Origin: Cordilura impudica
Lineage: Eukaryota > Arthropoda > Insecta > Diptera > Scathophagidae
Direction: 5' to 3'
Assembly: GCA_963682025.1 (NCBI GenBank)
Contig: OY821518.1
Coordinates: 10,096,090 to 10,160,089, forward strand
DNA length: 64,000 nucleotides
Part shown: positions 35,050 to 47,093 of the stretch, one piece after another
How the letters are laid out: each line of letters begins with the position of its first letter
How positions within the stretch are numbered: the first letter of the stretch is position 1
Position numbers and translations under genes: made by a program
The notes under the pieces: model-generated
What the model saw: the letters and a program-made list of their open reading frames with translations, nothing else
Told to the model about the DNA's origin: nothing
Databases searched by the model: none

Positions 35050-37190
35050 ATATTTTGAAAGTTATAAATATCCGAAAACTGCGAGTTTAACTAAACTATA
35101 GTTACATAATAATGAATAATAATTGCTATACGAGGTATTTGGATAATTTAAAATCAAACTTTGCTAATAACCCAAAGTACTTCTTTGACTTTGTACGTGT
35201 TAAACGCAAATCTTCGTCGTTCTCGCCTAAAATGTTTTACAATGATAATTCATCCCCTGATTATCTTGATATTGCGAATACGTTTGCTGATTTTTTCCAG
35301 TCCACGTATAGCAATTCTATTTCAAATACTTTAACCGTCCCTAACTATCCATATTTAATAAAAGTTGCATCGGTATCAAATATTCCGCTCTTTAATACGG
35401 AAACTGTTTTTAAGTCTCTGATTCAGTTGAAATTTTCATACAAGCCTGGTCCTGATGGTGTTCCTGCTTGTATTTTGAGAAATCGCGCTCAAATTCTAAG
35501 TGTGCCCATAAAGTGTATTTTCAACAGTCTTTTGCAAATTGCTTATTTTTCTACTTCTTGGAAAGAATCATTTATTATTACTTTGTGTAAGTCAGGTGGT
35601 AAGGCGAATGTACTTAACTATAGGGGAATAGCTAAGCTAAGTGTTATTCCTAAGTTAATGGATAAACTTGTTACTGATTCTCTCTCTTATCAACTTTTTT
35701 TTTTAATATATATATATTTTTTTAAGCCTAGTTTCGCTAAGCCGAGTGGCTTGTCTGCAGATTCTAATTTTTGGGTCCAGGGATAAGCCGTATTTGGCTA
35801 CTTTTGCAGCGACAGACCAAAGCCTCTGGTCGATTATGTCTCCATTTCAACATGGCTTTTTAAAATCAAGATCAACAGTCACTAATCTTCTAGATTTTTC
35901 AAGGTTTCGTCCGTGGTGAGCAGACGGATGTGATATACACTGATTTTAGTAAAGCTTTTGATAGGTTGGATCATAATATTTTACTGCTCAAATTAAGGCT
36001 CATTGGCATACATGAATCTAATATTTTGTGGATTGAATCGTATCTCATATATAGATCTCAAAGGTTCATGTTTCGCAATATTGAACCTATTAGAAGAGCT
36101 ACTTCTGGCGTTCCCCAAGGCAGTCATTTAGACCCGTTATTGTTTTTACTATTCGTAAATGATCTTCCGACTGTAATTTCGAATTGCAACGTTCTTATGT
36201 ATGCAGATGATGTTAAGTTATCTCACAGTTTCTATGACATAAATGGTCATATTACTCTTCAGCGTGAACTTGATTTATTAGTTGAATTGTGTAATGTGAA
36301 CTTAATGGAACTGAATCTTAAGAAATGTAAACATATGGTATTTCACAGAAAGGAGGTAATTTCTAACGAGTATTGCATTAATGGAATAGTATTGGATACC
36401 GTTCAAATATTTCTGGATCTTGGTGTGCTTATAGATAGGAAACTTGACTTTATTGGTCATATTAGTATGATTGTTAATAAGGCAAGATCTACTCTTGATT
36501 TCGTTAAAAGATGGGCTAAGGAGTCTTCAGATCCATATGTTACTAAACAGCTTTATACAGCACTTGTAAGACCAATTTAGGAATATGCATCAATAATGTG
36601 GAATCCAATGCGATTGAGTCGGTGCAGAAAAAGTTTTTGCTATTCTGTTTACGTAGTTTAGGTTGCAGTTATGATGACTAAGCATCATATAGTATTAGAC
36701 TTCAAACTCTTGAGAGTAGGAAGACCATGTTGGGTGTGACCTTTGTTTTCAACCTTGCGAATAGTGACGTTGAATCGGAGTTTCTTTTATCAAATTTAAA
36801 TTTCAACATACCTTGTAGATTCACAAGACATTTCAAACCGCTTCATTTGGACTATTTTATGACTAATTATGCTAATTCTTATCTTTTCCGCAGAATTTGT
36901 CACGATTATAGTGTGTTACACAATTTCGTTGATTTTAATTGTAACGTATTGAAAGTAAAGCGCGATACAATTGAATACCTCAGTTAACTATTTTTTTTTT
37001 GTGTTCTTTATGTTTTTGAAGTTTGTCTATTCCTAATATCAGCTGATGACATAGTCTGGAGCTGATTTGCCAGCTCTTGGAATCCGCCGGGGTTCGGACC
37101 ATGGTGTGTACGCGGTCCCCACATTAAGGGGGCGTGCCCGCTCGGTCGGTAAGTGTGAGGCGGGGTTCGGTTGTTCAAAAAAAAAAACTA
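35050..37190 (+). mobile_element. Jockey-like non-LTR retrotransposon, 5' truncated
   Basis: A reverse transcriptase (see next entry) is followed by a GC-rich 3' untranslated stretch (37050-37165) and a short poly(A) at 37176-37187. Absence of the endonuclease half shows 5' truncation at about 35050. It ends directly against the family C repeat. Confidence 0.7.
35112..36987 (+). pseudogene. Reverse transcriptase of Jockey-like element
   Basis: Open part 35112-35786 holds the linker and fingers (SYKPGPDGVPACILRN, LNYRGIAKLSVIPKLMD). A shift and an inserted T/AT-rich stretch near 35700-35930 lead to 35930-36580 with YTDFSKAFDRLDH (first catalytic D), SGVPQGSHLDPLLFLLFVND and LMYADDVKL (catalytic pair near 36202). 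A stop at 36578, a shift near 36620 and a stop near 36680 precede the thumb end (36727-36987). It is better preserved than the copy at 19-20 kb. Confidence 0.75.
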
Positions 37191-37490
37191 TGTGAGTCCG
37201 ATCACAGGGGCGATGTGTAAACATCTATTTACACATCAATTCAATTCAAACAGTAAGCGCCATCTATGTATAGCAAGCAACTTATGGTTGTTATACTTGA
37301 TGGTTGCAGTTGTTTGCTATACATGCATGGCGTTTTCTGTTGGTTGTTGAATCAGCTAAATAAATTTTAATCTTTGCACCAATACAATTACATATACTTC
37401 ACACCGATTTTCCCTTACGCTGTTTTTGTGATTGTATTGTGAAACAGATTTTTACCCCCCTGAACGCATAGACGTTTACACATCAAAAAC
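37190..37490 (-). mobile_element. Family C repeat, compact copy (MITE-like)
   Basis: Inverted terminal-type motifs GATGTGTAAACATCTAT (37211) and its counterpart ATAGACGTTTACACATC (37468-37485) bound an interior hairpin (GCGCCATCTATGTATAGC paired with GCTATACATGCATGGCG). Outside the left motif ATGTGAGTCCGATC is also shared with the copy at 27.7 kb, so the true end may lie there. Confidence 0.55.
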
Positions 37491-37543
37491 ACCAATTTTT
37501 GAAACTCATTGTTGGTCTAGATCGACTATTAATATCTAACATG

Positions 37544-38272
37544 TTTTTATACCCTATACCACTATGTGGTTTGGGTATAATGACTTTGTGCTGCTGTTTG
37601 TAACAACCAAAAATATTTGACCTAGACCCATCTTTAATTATACCGATCGAATCAGAATCACTTTCTGATTTGATTTAACAATGTCCGTCCGTCCGTCCGT
37701 CCGTCCGTCTGTGTGTCCATGTAAAGCTTGTAATCAAACTGCAGGTCGCAAATATGAATATATTTTGATGAAATTTGGTATATAAGCTTTTATCGGCCAT
37801 GGGATGAACGCTATTGAAATTGGTGTGAATCGGTCCATGTTCAGACCTAGCCCCCATACAAATTACCCATATGAAATCGACATAAATTGCCATAAGATCC
37901 AAATTGTCATATAGATCTTACTCAAATTGGGTTTGTATGCGTTCATTACATCCATTAATGAGTAGTCCAAAAATGATCCCTTTGACCCCATACAGAGCTG
38001 CTTCCCGATCTTCACTTAAATCTATTAAAAAAACAAAAATATTGCACTGATTCTTCTCAAATTTTGTTTGTATATATTTTTGCAAAATACAAGAGACTTT
38101 ACCAAATATGATCAAGATCGGTCCATTTTTGGACCTAGTCCCTATATAGATATAGCATCCGATATGAACTTTTTAATATCTGTTAGTTGGGCCTAAGAGA
38201 TAGGGTTTCTAAACGCATGGTATAGGGTATCGTACAGTCGGTCTAGACCGACTATAATTTTCTTACTTGTTT
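37544..38272 (-). mobile_element. Family B repeat, short subfamily, nearly complete
   Basis: It runs on the minus strand from CTTACTTGTTT (right) to TTTTTATACCCTATACCACT (left), with GTCC microsatellite at 37684-37709. A short piece near 38185 is deleted compared with other copies. Confidence 0.8.
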
Positions 38273-38377
38273 CAATTACCATTTGTAATATTTTATGAGC
38301 TGCAGAAAAAAAGTGAAGGAACTATATATTTGCTTATTTTTACGATAAAATTGTTGAAGTGTTCTTTATTCCCCCAT

Positions 38378-38910
38378 ATGGCGATTTCTTTTCTGAAAAA
38401 AAAAAAAAGTTAAACTTTATAATGTAACATTTTTATAATGTTTGCCTGACACATTAAAGATGTTACATTTTTAATGGTCAGAATAGAACATAAAATTACA
38501 AATATGCAACACTTTTGAATGAACAGCTGATTTTGTTGTCAGTTTTTATTCTTGGACACCAAAAAAAAAAAAATAAAAATTAAAAAAACATTGATATTTT
38601 CCATATTAATAATTTAGTTTAAACAAAACAATAAAAATTACACAATTCCTTTTTTTTTTTGTTTCTTCACACAAATACACATTTATAAACTACACAAATG
38701 TCAGCTGTTTTATCGTGTTATTCTCCCCCTCTGATTTTTTAGAGTGCGAAAAATGCACCTTTTTCACATATTCATAATGCGACATTTTTAGAAAAGAACA
38801 CGTTACCCTTTCACAAGGTTGACATTTTTTTTTTAGAAAAGAACACAAAAAGAGAAAGAAATGCGAAGGGGGAAAAAGTGTAACATTTTTGCCAGAAAAG
38901 AAAACGCCAT
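38378..38910. mobile_element. MITE-like element with 18-bp inverted ends
   Basis: ATGGCGATTTCTTTTCTG at the left and its inverse with one mismatch at the right enclose 533 bp of AT-rich DNA without coding potential. AATGT(A)ACATTTTT and GAAAAGAACAC motifs repeat subterminally. No clear target duplication is visible, so the superfamily stays open. Confidence 0.5.
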
Positions 38911-40033
38911 TAGTGTTTTTTGCTATTTAATTCTAAATAATATTAGAAGAAAAAACATTGCTTCCTTCACTTATAACGTTAAGATTTTATACTTTTAAAT
39001 TTATTACCGATAACAGTTACAGGCAACACTTAACTTAAGCAATACTCTTAGCGAAATTGTAAATACTAGTTTCAATTTTTCTAGTGACTAGATTAAAGTG
39101 ATTTTAAAAAATATGACTGTAAATGATTTGAAAAATAGTTAAATGTGTAATTGATCTTGTAAAATAGTTTAAAGTTTTACCCGATCATTATCAAAACAAT
39201 TGGTAATTTCTATATATTTCTGATCGCAAACCAAAATTCTTTACGATTTATTTTTCTGGGTCGTTGGGGGGTGAGAAATTACAAGTTATGGCAAAAGTAC
39301 TAGGCTAGTATAGTAAAACCTTCGAAGGGTTTGGCGTTCTCCGGCCAAACCTTTATACCTTTGCCTTAACTTGACGTTTGTTTACTTATTTTTTCAGCCA
39401 TAACTCAAGAACCATTGATGATTTTTCATTTCATTCTTCAGCAAAATTGTAGCTATGACTTAAATGAAAAATTTTTGTTAATACGGTAAGTGTACCATTA
39501 GTAGGCAGTTTATTTTTTTTTTCTTTTTTTTAACTGGTGCCCTTACGTATGCGAACATGCTACTTTGTCGGCAACTAGTTATAACAATTCAGTAATTGGT
39601 ATTCACTTAACTGTTTTCAAAAACTTTTTTTTCTGCTAAATTTGAGTAATTTACGTATTTTCGGCATATGAAGACTAACATTTAACGTTTAAAATTAAAG
39701 TTATTTACATTTTTCATATTTAATATGACTATGCAGGTACGAGAGACCAATTTTCATAAATAAGTTTTTAATAAAAACTAATAAAAGAATAAAAACAATA
39801 TAAAACTTATACATATTTAATATTTTTATATGGCTTTGTAGATAGGTATTTATGCATAAATGGAAATCTTTGGAATTCATTTATTATATTAAATAAAAAC
39901 TAAAAAATATATACCTATTTAAAGGTATTTGTACTTATTAAAATTTAAATTTAAAAACTAGGTAGTTACTAATTAAAAATTGTATTTGGTGGGCCAATAA
40001 CTCCAATTGATTTTTGACACATTTGGTATAGTA
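38911..40033. other. AT-rich sequence with one family D core
   Basis: Apart from the repeat at 39255-39345 I see no gene or element. The last 100 bases may belong to the pogo-like element that resumes after the mariner, but this is not clear. Confidence 0.35.
39255..39345 (+). repeat. Family D dispersed repeat
   Basis: The phrase AAAAGTACTAGGCTAGTATA followed by GAAGGGTTTGGCGTT recurs inverted at 44618-44700 and 44905-44995. Function and full size are unknown. Confidence 0.5.
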
Positions 40034-41340
40034 AAGGGTCCGCCAAATAACTTTTTTTTTTTTGAAAATGCTATAAAAAAAAACTACTGAATATTATCTC
40101 AAATTTCTTCTTTTATTTGAAAGTACAATCCTTCCGGTTAATAATGGAAAATAATTTCATTCAAATGGCTGCCTCGGCTGGCCATGCAGTAGCCTACACG
40201 ATCGGTCCAATTTTTAAGCACATTATCGATTGTGTGCAGCTGTATTTCACCAATGGCTTCACGAATATTGTCCTTTAAAGCGTCAATTGTCTCTGGCTTG
40301 TTGGCGTAACACTAATCTTTGAGGGCACCCCACAAATAATAGTCCAACGGTGTCAAATCGTAGCTCCGAGGTGGCCAAACAACATCTGCTCTGCGGCTGA
40401 TAATGCGATCTTCAAAAACAGGGCTCAAAACATCGAGTGTAGCTTCGGCTGTGTGGCACGTAGCGCCGTCCTGTTGAAACCAAATGTTGCCAATATCCTC
40501 CTCTTCAATTTTTGTGAACAAAAATTCGTTCAACATGGCCCGATAGCGATCGCCATTGACTGTAACGGCCACTCCTTGCTCATTTTCGAAGAAAAATGGC
40601 CCAATTATGCCTCTGGACCAAAATCCGCACCAAACAGTGACTCGTTTTGGGTGTATCGGCTTTTCAATGTATGCGTGCGGGTTTTCTGTGCCCCAAATGC
40701 GACAATTTTGCTTGTTTACATACCCGCCAAGATCAAAATGAGCCTCATCTGAAAAGATGATTTTTTTTGGCAAAATCAGCATCTTCTGTAAGTCGATCGC
40801 AGGCCCACTTAGCGAACCGAAAACGCATTGGATGGTCAGTTGGCTTCAACTCCTGAACCAATTGGACTTTGTATGGCGTCATACCAAGGTCTTTATGCAA
40901 AATTCGTCTCAATGATGCCTCCGAAATGTTCAATTCTTGAAAACGACGGTGAATTGATGTTGATGGCGCTTCACGCACACTTTCTGCCACAGCAGCAATA
41001 TTCTCGGGTTTACGCACTGTTTTTGGCTTTTCACGCTTTGTTTTATCGATGAGGATGCCAGTTTCTTTCACTTTTTTTTCACAAGAAAACGAACATACGG
41101 AGCTGACGGTGCTTCTCTCCTTCCAAAATCCGTACGCAATTTTCGCACACATTCTGCAGCATTACCATGATTTTCAAAGTAATGTCGCAATATTTCCCAG
41201 CGTTGCTCAAGCGTATACACAACCATATTCGTTCAGCGGAAGGATAAAACTAATTATCTGTCAAATCAGACATGAGCTAAGTATTACCATTCACGAAATA
41301 AGCACTAGTTGAAAAAAAAAACGTTAGATGGCGGACCCTT
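40034..41340 (-). mobile_element. DD41D (rosa-like) mariner, full length with TA duplication
   Basis: Inverted ends AAGGGTCCGCCAAATAAC (left) and its counterpart AAGGGTCCGCCATCTAAC (right) are flanked by TA on both sides. The 1307-bp body holds one transposase gene. Size, target and ends fit the Tc1/mariner superfamily. It is one of the best preserved DNA transposons in the window. Confidence 0.85.
40138..41226 (-). pseudogene. DD41D mariner transposase, three lesions
   Basis: ATG at 41226 (MVVYTLEQRWEILRHYF) opens a helix-turn-helix N-terminus. KPKTVRKPENIAAV lies in the linker. The catalytic aspartates lie in IFSDEAHFDLGG, WFQQDGATCHTA and DLTPLDYYLWG; 41 residues separate the second and third, counting to the D of PLD, which gives the family name. 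Frame breaks are one extra base in each of two A8 runs (about 41071 and 40766) and one in-frame TAG (about 40312). After that the frame continues to TAA at 40138 (IREAIGEIQLHTIDNVLK). With so few breaks, it is either very young or partly miscalled sequence. Confidence 0.8.
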
Positions 41341-43260
41341 TATTAGGATTGAACCATATGGAGAAGCGAATAAAATGTGGACTTCGAAAAAAAACTTTGT
41401 TATCATTTGCCAGCTTCAATTGCCAGTCCCTTGGCGGTTTCTTCCGTTCGAATATTAATGGTTTAAATGTACTCACGTCGGCAGGTTGCATTATGTGTGT
41501 GGCTTGTCTCATCCCCATTAAATATTCGGAATGGATCATCTAACATATCCAGAGCATTTTGCGCGCTGTGGATGTTTTTTTTAATCCTTCAAACCTTTTT
41601 ATTATCTTTTGTTATGTTATACCCCTCATTCTTTACTGATACCTTCCACTTCTCCAGTGTTGCCATAATTTGAAATTGAAAAGGTGCTATATTGCAAAAA
41701 AAAAAAAAATGCTAAAACATACTGGAGTCAAAATAAAAGATGCTAAATTTTTTTTTAAATTGCATTTCGTTTTGATTGAAAAATTAAGTACTTATTAATT
41801 AATTCTTTTGTTTTTAAATGGAAAAGTTTTTTTTAACTTTGAATTAAATATTTTAAATTTTAGAGAGATAAAAACGAAAATTTCATATATAACAAAATTT
41901 TCATTATCAAAAGATACGAGTATATTACAGTAATTGGTTTATGGAAACTAATATTTCTGTGATGTCTTCATCTTCAAGTTCTTCTTGGCTCTGTAATTTT
42001 TCTGACGATCCACTTTTATCAACGACATCGCTCGATATATTGTAAGTGTAACAGCACCCATTTTTCAATTTCAAACCTTCTTTTATACGTATTACAGAAC
42101 ATAACAACTCGGATTTTGTTTTGTTGCAAAGTTTGCTTTTAACTAAAGTCATTAAACTAAACGAACGTGGACTTTCGCCAATAGAATTTTTGTTAACTTC
42201 AATCCATAAAGAGGTTGTATTCAGTGCTGCATCCCAATATTGTTTTGTCAATTGGATTTGAATTTTTTCTATTTCAGATGATCTAAATTTAAATTCTTCT
42301 AATATATTGGTTATCGGTTTTTTACCCGGTTTAATATGTTTTGTATTGAAAATTTTGGCGTCTTTTTTAATGCAATTATATTTTTTGGCAATCGACTTTT
42401 TAATTCATTAAAATCTGTTGTACTTGTTTACATTCTTCTATTTCAAAATGTTTTGTAATATTTGTTGAAAGAAACGAGCAGAGTGGTCAAAAGAGTAGTA
42501 GACAAATTTCTGGTACTACACTTTGAGAAATTAAAACATATCAATACCATTAAAATTATATATTCAAAAATAATGAAAAAAAAATAAAGAAGATGCTAAA
42601 AGCAACTTTTTATTAATAAAAAATGCTAAGTTAGCATCTAGCATCTTTTCATAAATTTTAGATGCTAAGCGACAAAAAAAGTTGCTAAATCTAGCAACTT
42701 AAATGCTAAAATGGCAACACTGCGCTTCTCTTAATCCTAAGTGCCGATTCAAAAAGCCCAAATACCACTTCCTTACAGGTATACCATTTAAAATTGTGGT
42801 GGTTCTCTGGTCGTTATTGATAATTTTTTTTACTGTGTTCTGTAAGTTATCAGTTTTCAAAGGAAATCCTCATTTTGCAAACTCTTGGCACCATTTTACA
42901 AACCTTTTTTCTGCGGCAGCCCAAAAAATATTGGGTCTACAACCCTTTCTCCTAGGACCGTCCTGAATACGGCCATATATTTAGTCTTATATGGTGGAAC
43001 GCGGATCACCTTATTTTTACTGGCACCTATTATAGAAATAGTGCCTTCTCTTATTTCATTTATATCACTTTTTAAGGATTCTTCCAAATATCGATGCATG
43101 AATTTTTTCTCTTTGGTGGTCATATTTATAATTTTCGAAATGTCTGAAATGCTGAAATGCCAGGAAGAATTATCTCTACTGAATCTCAAAATGTTATTCT
43201 GTTTTGGGATTTCCCATTAAATTAAAGTAGGAATCAAAGCTGCTGCCGGCAGGTCTTGAA
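41341..43260 (-). mobile_element. Third pogo/jerky-like element, split by a hAT insertion
   Basis: The right part (42723-43260) encodes on the minus strand a Psq-type N-terminus (EIREGTISIIGASK, VLGERVVDPIF) and a CENP-B-like second domain (NGIPVRKWYLGFLNRH). The left part (41341-41640) encodes ILQPADVS-type DDE sequence (HIMQPADVSTFKPL). Between them lies the hAT at 41655-42722. The left side is bounded by the DD41D mariner. The middle of the transposase is lost, so the element is dead. Confidence 0.65.
41655..42722 (-). mobile_element. hAT element with 8-bp target duplication, internally deleted
   Basis: Ends CAGTGTTGCCAT and inverse ATGGCAACACTG are flanked by CACTTCTC and CGCTTCTC, a duplication with one later change. 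On the minus strand 41925-42251 encodes the end of a hAT dimerisation domain (SFSLMTLVKSKLCNKTK, RIKEGLKLKNGCC). Only 1.07 kb remain, so most of the transposase is deleted. The motif TGCTAAAT/GATGCTAA repeats near both ends. Confidence 0.8.
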
Positions 43261-43797
43261 ACACTCAATACCCGACTGCTGGGTAAACCCATTTTAAATT
43301 CATTTTTTTGTAACCGATGGCAAGATAGATGAGTAATAAACAATTATCTAGGATTTGAGCTTAATATGAGAAAACATTAATTTTCCAGTATTCGGCACCC
43401 CCATGCCAACCATTGGAGATCATAGAAATTTCTATTATTCCTATTAAATGAGAAAATAAAATATTTTTTATTAAATCTTCCACATTAAATGCTATATTTT
43501 AATTTATTTCTATTCTTAGAAACCGCTTTGTTTAAAAAATTACTTAATTATTATGATTAAGTTGGCATTAGATTTACACCACGTATGAATTAGTACAAAA
43601 AAAGATCAAAATACTCATCTCAATCGCATTTAATCACTACATAGAGAGAAATAGATATATTCGCACTTAAAAGATATTATTTAAATAAATAGCTATCGTT
43701 AATCTTATTTATTTACATTTTAACTCAAAAAATGCCGACTTTTGGTACATGCCGACCTCAGGGACGTTTACCCTATATCCATTTAAAAAATATAATA
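43261..43797. other. AT-rich sequence without recognised features
   Basis: Nothing codes and no shared repeat is seen between the pogo-like fragment and the next B copy. Confidence 0.4.
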
Positions 43798-44595
43798 AAA
43801 ACAAGTAAGAAAATTACAGTCGGTCTAGACCGACTATATGATACCCTATACGATGCGTTTAGAGACCCTATCTCTCAGGCCCAACTAACTTGATATAGAA
43901 AATAAGCATAAACCAAATTTGAGTGGGATTTTTATTAATTTTTTTGGCTGCAGATATGAAAGAGTTCATATCGGATGATATATCTATATGGGGACTAGGT
44001 CCAAAAATGGACCGATCCTGATCATGTTTGGTAAAGTCTCTTGTATTTTGCAAAAATATATACAAACAAAATTTGAGAAGAATCAGTGCAATATTTTTGT
44101 TTTTTAATAGATTTAAGTGAAGATCGGGAAGCAGCTCTATATGGGGCCAAAGGGACCATTTTTGGACCACTCATTAATGGATGTAATGAACGCATACAAA
44201 CCCAATTTTAGTAAGATATATATGGCAATTTGGATCTTATGGGAATTTATGTCGATATCATAGGGGTAATTTGTATGGGGGCTAGGTCTGAACATGGACC
44301 GATTCTCACCAATTTCAATAGCGTTCATCCCATGGCCGATAAAAGCTTATATACCAAATTTCATCAAAATATATTCATATTTGCGACCTGCAGTTTGATT
44401 ACAAGGTTTACATGGACACACAGACGGACGGACGGACGGACGGACGGACGGACGGACATTGTTAAATCAACTCAGAAAGTGATTCTGATTCGATCGGTAT
44501 AATTAAAGATGGGTCTAGGTCAAATATTTTTGGTTGTTACAAACAGCAGCACAAAGTCATTATACCCAAACCACATAGTGGTATAGGGTATAAAA
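43798..44595 (+). mobile_element. Family B repeat, short subfamily, complete, longest ACGG run
   Basis: It has both ends, all three internal units and the longest ACGG microsatellite of the window (44423-44457, about eight units). This shows length polymorphism among copies. Confidence 0.85.
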
Positions 44596-44617
44596 ATCAA
44601 GATTAGGAAATTATAAG

Positions 44618-44995
44618 AGGCAAACGCCAAACCCTTTGGAGGCTTTACTATACCGACCTAGTACTTTCACCCTGACTTGGAATTTCTTAAGCCCCAGACA
44701 ATGAACCCTCAAATTTTCGGCAGTGTAATTATATAACACATAATAACAGGTGATCCTGGATAAAAGGGAAAATAATGTAATCAAAAAAATAAATCACTAA
44801 TTCTGAATTTATAAAGAATTTTGATTTGAGATCAGAAAATAAAAAATAATCTTGTAAAATTTTGAACTATTTTTTAATCAAATTTTTATTTAAATGTTAA
44901 TTTTGCCTAAGAATGTCAAACTCGTTGGATGTTTTACTATTCTGGCCTAGTTCTTTCAACCATGACTTGGAAGTGTTAACCCCCCCCCCTCCCCC
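44618..44995 (-). repeat. Two family D copies
   Basis: 44618-44700 and 44905-44995 both carry, inverted, the CTAGTACTTTCA / GACTTGGAA core seen at 39.3 kb. They lie in the same orientation about 290 bp apart, so the larger repeat may be tandem. A run of C (44981-44990) interrupts the second. Confidence 0.5.
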
Positions 44996-46848
44996 TCGAG
45001 AATGGCTGCAGCACTGTATTGTCATTAAGTTTTTTAAAAATTATTTATGTTAACTAAATCTATTCTTTAATTACCATATTTATAATGTTAAAAATGAATG
45101 TGCAAATTTAATTACACAACAATTTTCATTTTAAATCATAAGTTTAATGTAACCGGTGTAAATTAACTGGTATTTATTTTATTGTTAATTTGCATACAAT
45201 ATATACAACAATAGGTTGGTATCTTCTTGGTTCTAAAATTCATTAAGTACATTCTTCTTTATATGTATGTACTCATATAATTCAAGAATTATAAATATCG
45301 AAAATAATCATTACTAAAAGATTTAAGTGCAACATTTAAAAATTTTATTAAACTTAATTCGAATACGGACTGTTCAATTAAAATTAAACAATCTATTAAA
45401 TGCAACAATAAAATTTTAATTTAAAAACTTTTATTAAAAGCAAAGTCAAAACTATTTTAGCTTATGATAATAAAACTTGAAAATGAACATGTATCGAATT
45501 TTAGGTTTTCTTTCCGGTTTCAAAAATTCCAACATTTAAGTTTTTCATACATTTTTTATGGCCAAATTGAAATCAATGATGCTAAAATAATAAAAAACTC
45601 ATTTAAGATCCCAGCAAGCAATGAGAAGTTCTTCTAAATAAATCGGTTTTATAACACTGTGTTACAAATGCAGGGCTTTAGTCTTGGGGTTGGGAAATTC
45701 TGGCGTTAAACGCGTGTATAGGGTAAGTGTAGAGAATTTAATGGCCTTTTAATTTTTTTTGTCAAAGACTTTAAGATAAAATAGAACGAAAAATAAAATA
45801 AAATCTAATTTGAGCTAATTTTTGTGTTTGGCTGAAATCTTAAGAGAATTTTTTGCAATTGAAAATTTTTGCATTAGTAGTGCAATGTTTTTTTTAAAAT
45901 ATAAAAAATATTAAGGTAATATTAAAAATTTTAAATTTGTATTAATACAATAATCTCAAGTAAGAAAAAATTGATTATGTCCCAAAAATATTATCAGACA
46001 ATGATGCAAATAAATAAATAAAAATCAACCTAATCACCAAGACATTCCAAAGTAGAAATCGCAAGTTGTTTGACAACATGACAATGGCGATGATGATGGC
46101 GATGGCGATGCTATTGAAGTTGATGATAATCGTAATTGTTTTCTTCAGCTTCAGCTTCACTTCACAATCGTTTTATGCTAAAAGGCAATAATAAGAAATC
46201 TACAACAAACACTTGCTGCAAGCTCTCCAGAGCAATGCCCATTTATATAGGCACTTCTACAAACAACATGATTGATCCTCGACAAAACCACATTTATAAA
46301 GTCTGATCTTTTCTTTTTTCATAGTAAAAACCAAGGAAAAAAAACATGAAAAATTTTATCATAATAAAAAGCGAAAATAATCGAAAGTATGCAAAGACTT
46401 TTACTTAAATATTCAAAAATGTTTATTATACGGGTACTAAAGAAATATAAACAAAATAATTGATTATATGGAAAATAAACCACAAACCAGTAGGATGGCA
46501 AATAAAATTAAAAAAAAAACTACATAAATAGTACATATTCGTATATACAAAAAAACAAAAACTTAACCTGTTCTGTAGGTGTTATAAAACATTAAAACAT
46601 TATTGCAAAGATTCAAATAAATATAATAGCTGTAACTGAATCTTTAAAAATTTTATTTAATTATAACTTTTGCATTCTCTATTCGCATTGAGCTTTAATA
46701 TGAATTTAACAAAAAAAAAAAAAAAAAGAAATCATAAACATTAATATTTATTATTAATAATTAAATTTTTTTCAATTAAACTATTTATTTATTTATTTTT
46801 GGAATTTATAGAATATATAAATATATAAACTAAATTTGAAATACTAGC
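44996..46848. other. AT-rich sequence, host-like, with GAT triplets
   Basis: GATGGC/GATGAT triplets (46085-46110) and a TTTATATAGGC motif at 46230 give a host-like impression, but no exon, promoter pair or repeat can be supported. Confidence 0.35.
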
Positions 46849-47093
46849 AGTATACCTAACGTGACCATACGTCCCGTTTTGAACGGGACGGTCCCGTTTT
46901 CAGCTACTTTGTCCCGTTGTCCCCGACAACAACTCGGGAACGCGAAAATGTCCCGTTTTCAGAAATTCGAAAAAAGAGATAGTTGATTTGTTCAAAAATC
47001 TAAGAACAAATTTTAAAATTCGTCAAAGATAGTTTTTTTAATATATGTATGTTAAAATACATCACAAGTCAGCTGAAAAATAATTTCATCTAA

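Noticed and set aside
37039..37224. Minus-strand 61-codon frame in the GC-rich patch
   Set aside because: Lies in the 3' untranslated part of the Jockey-like element; high GC alone reduces stops.
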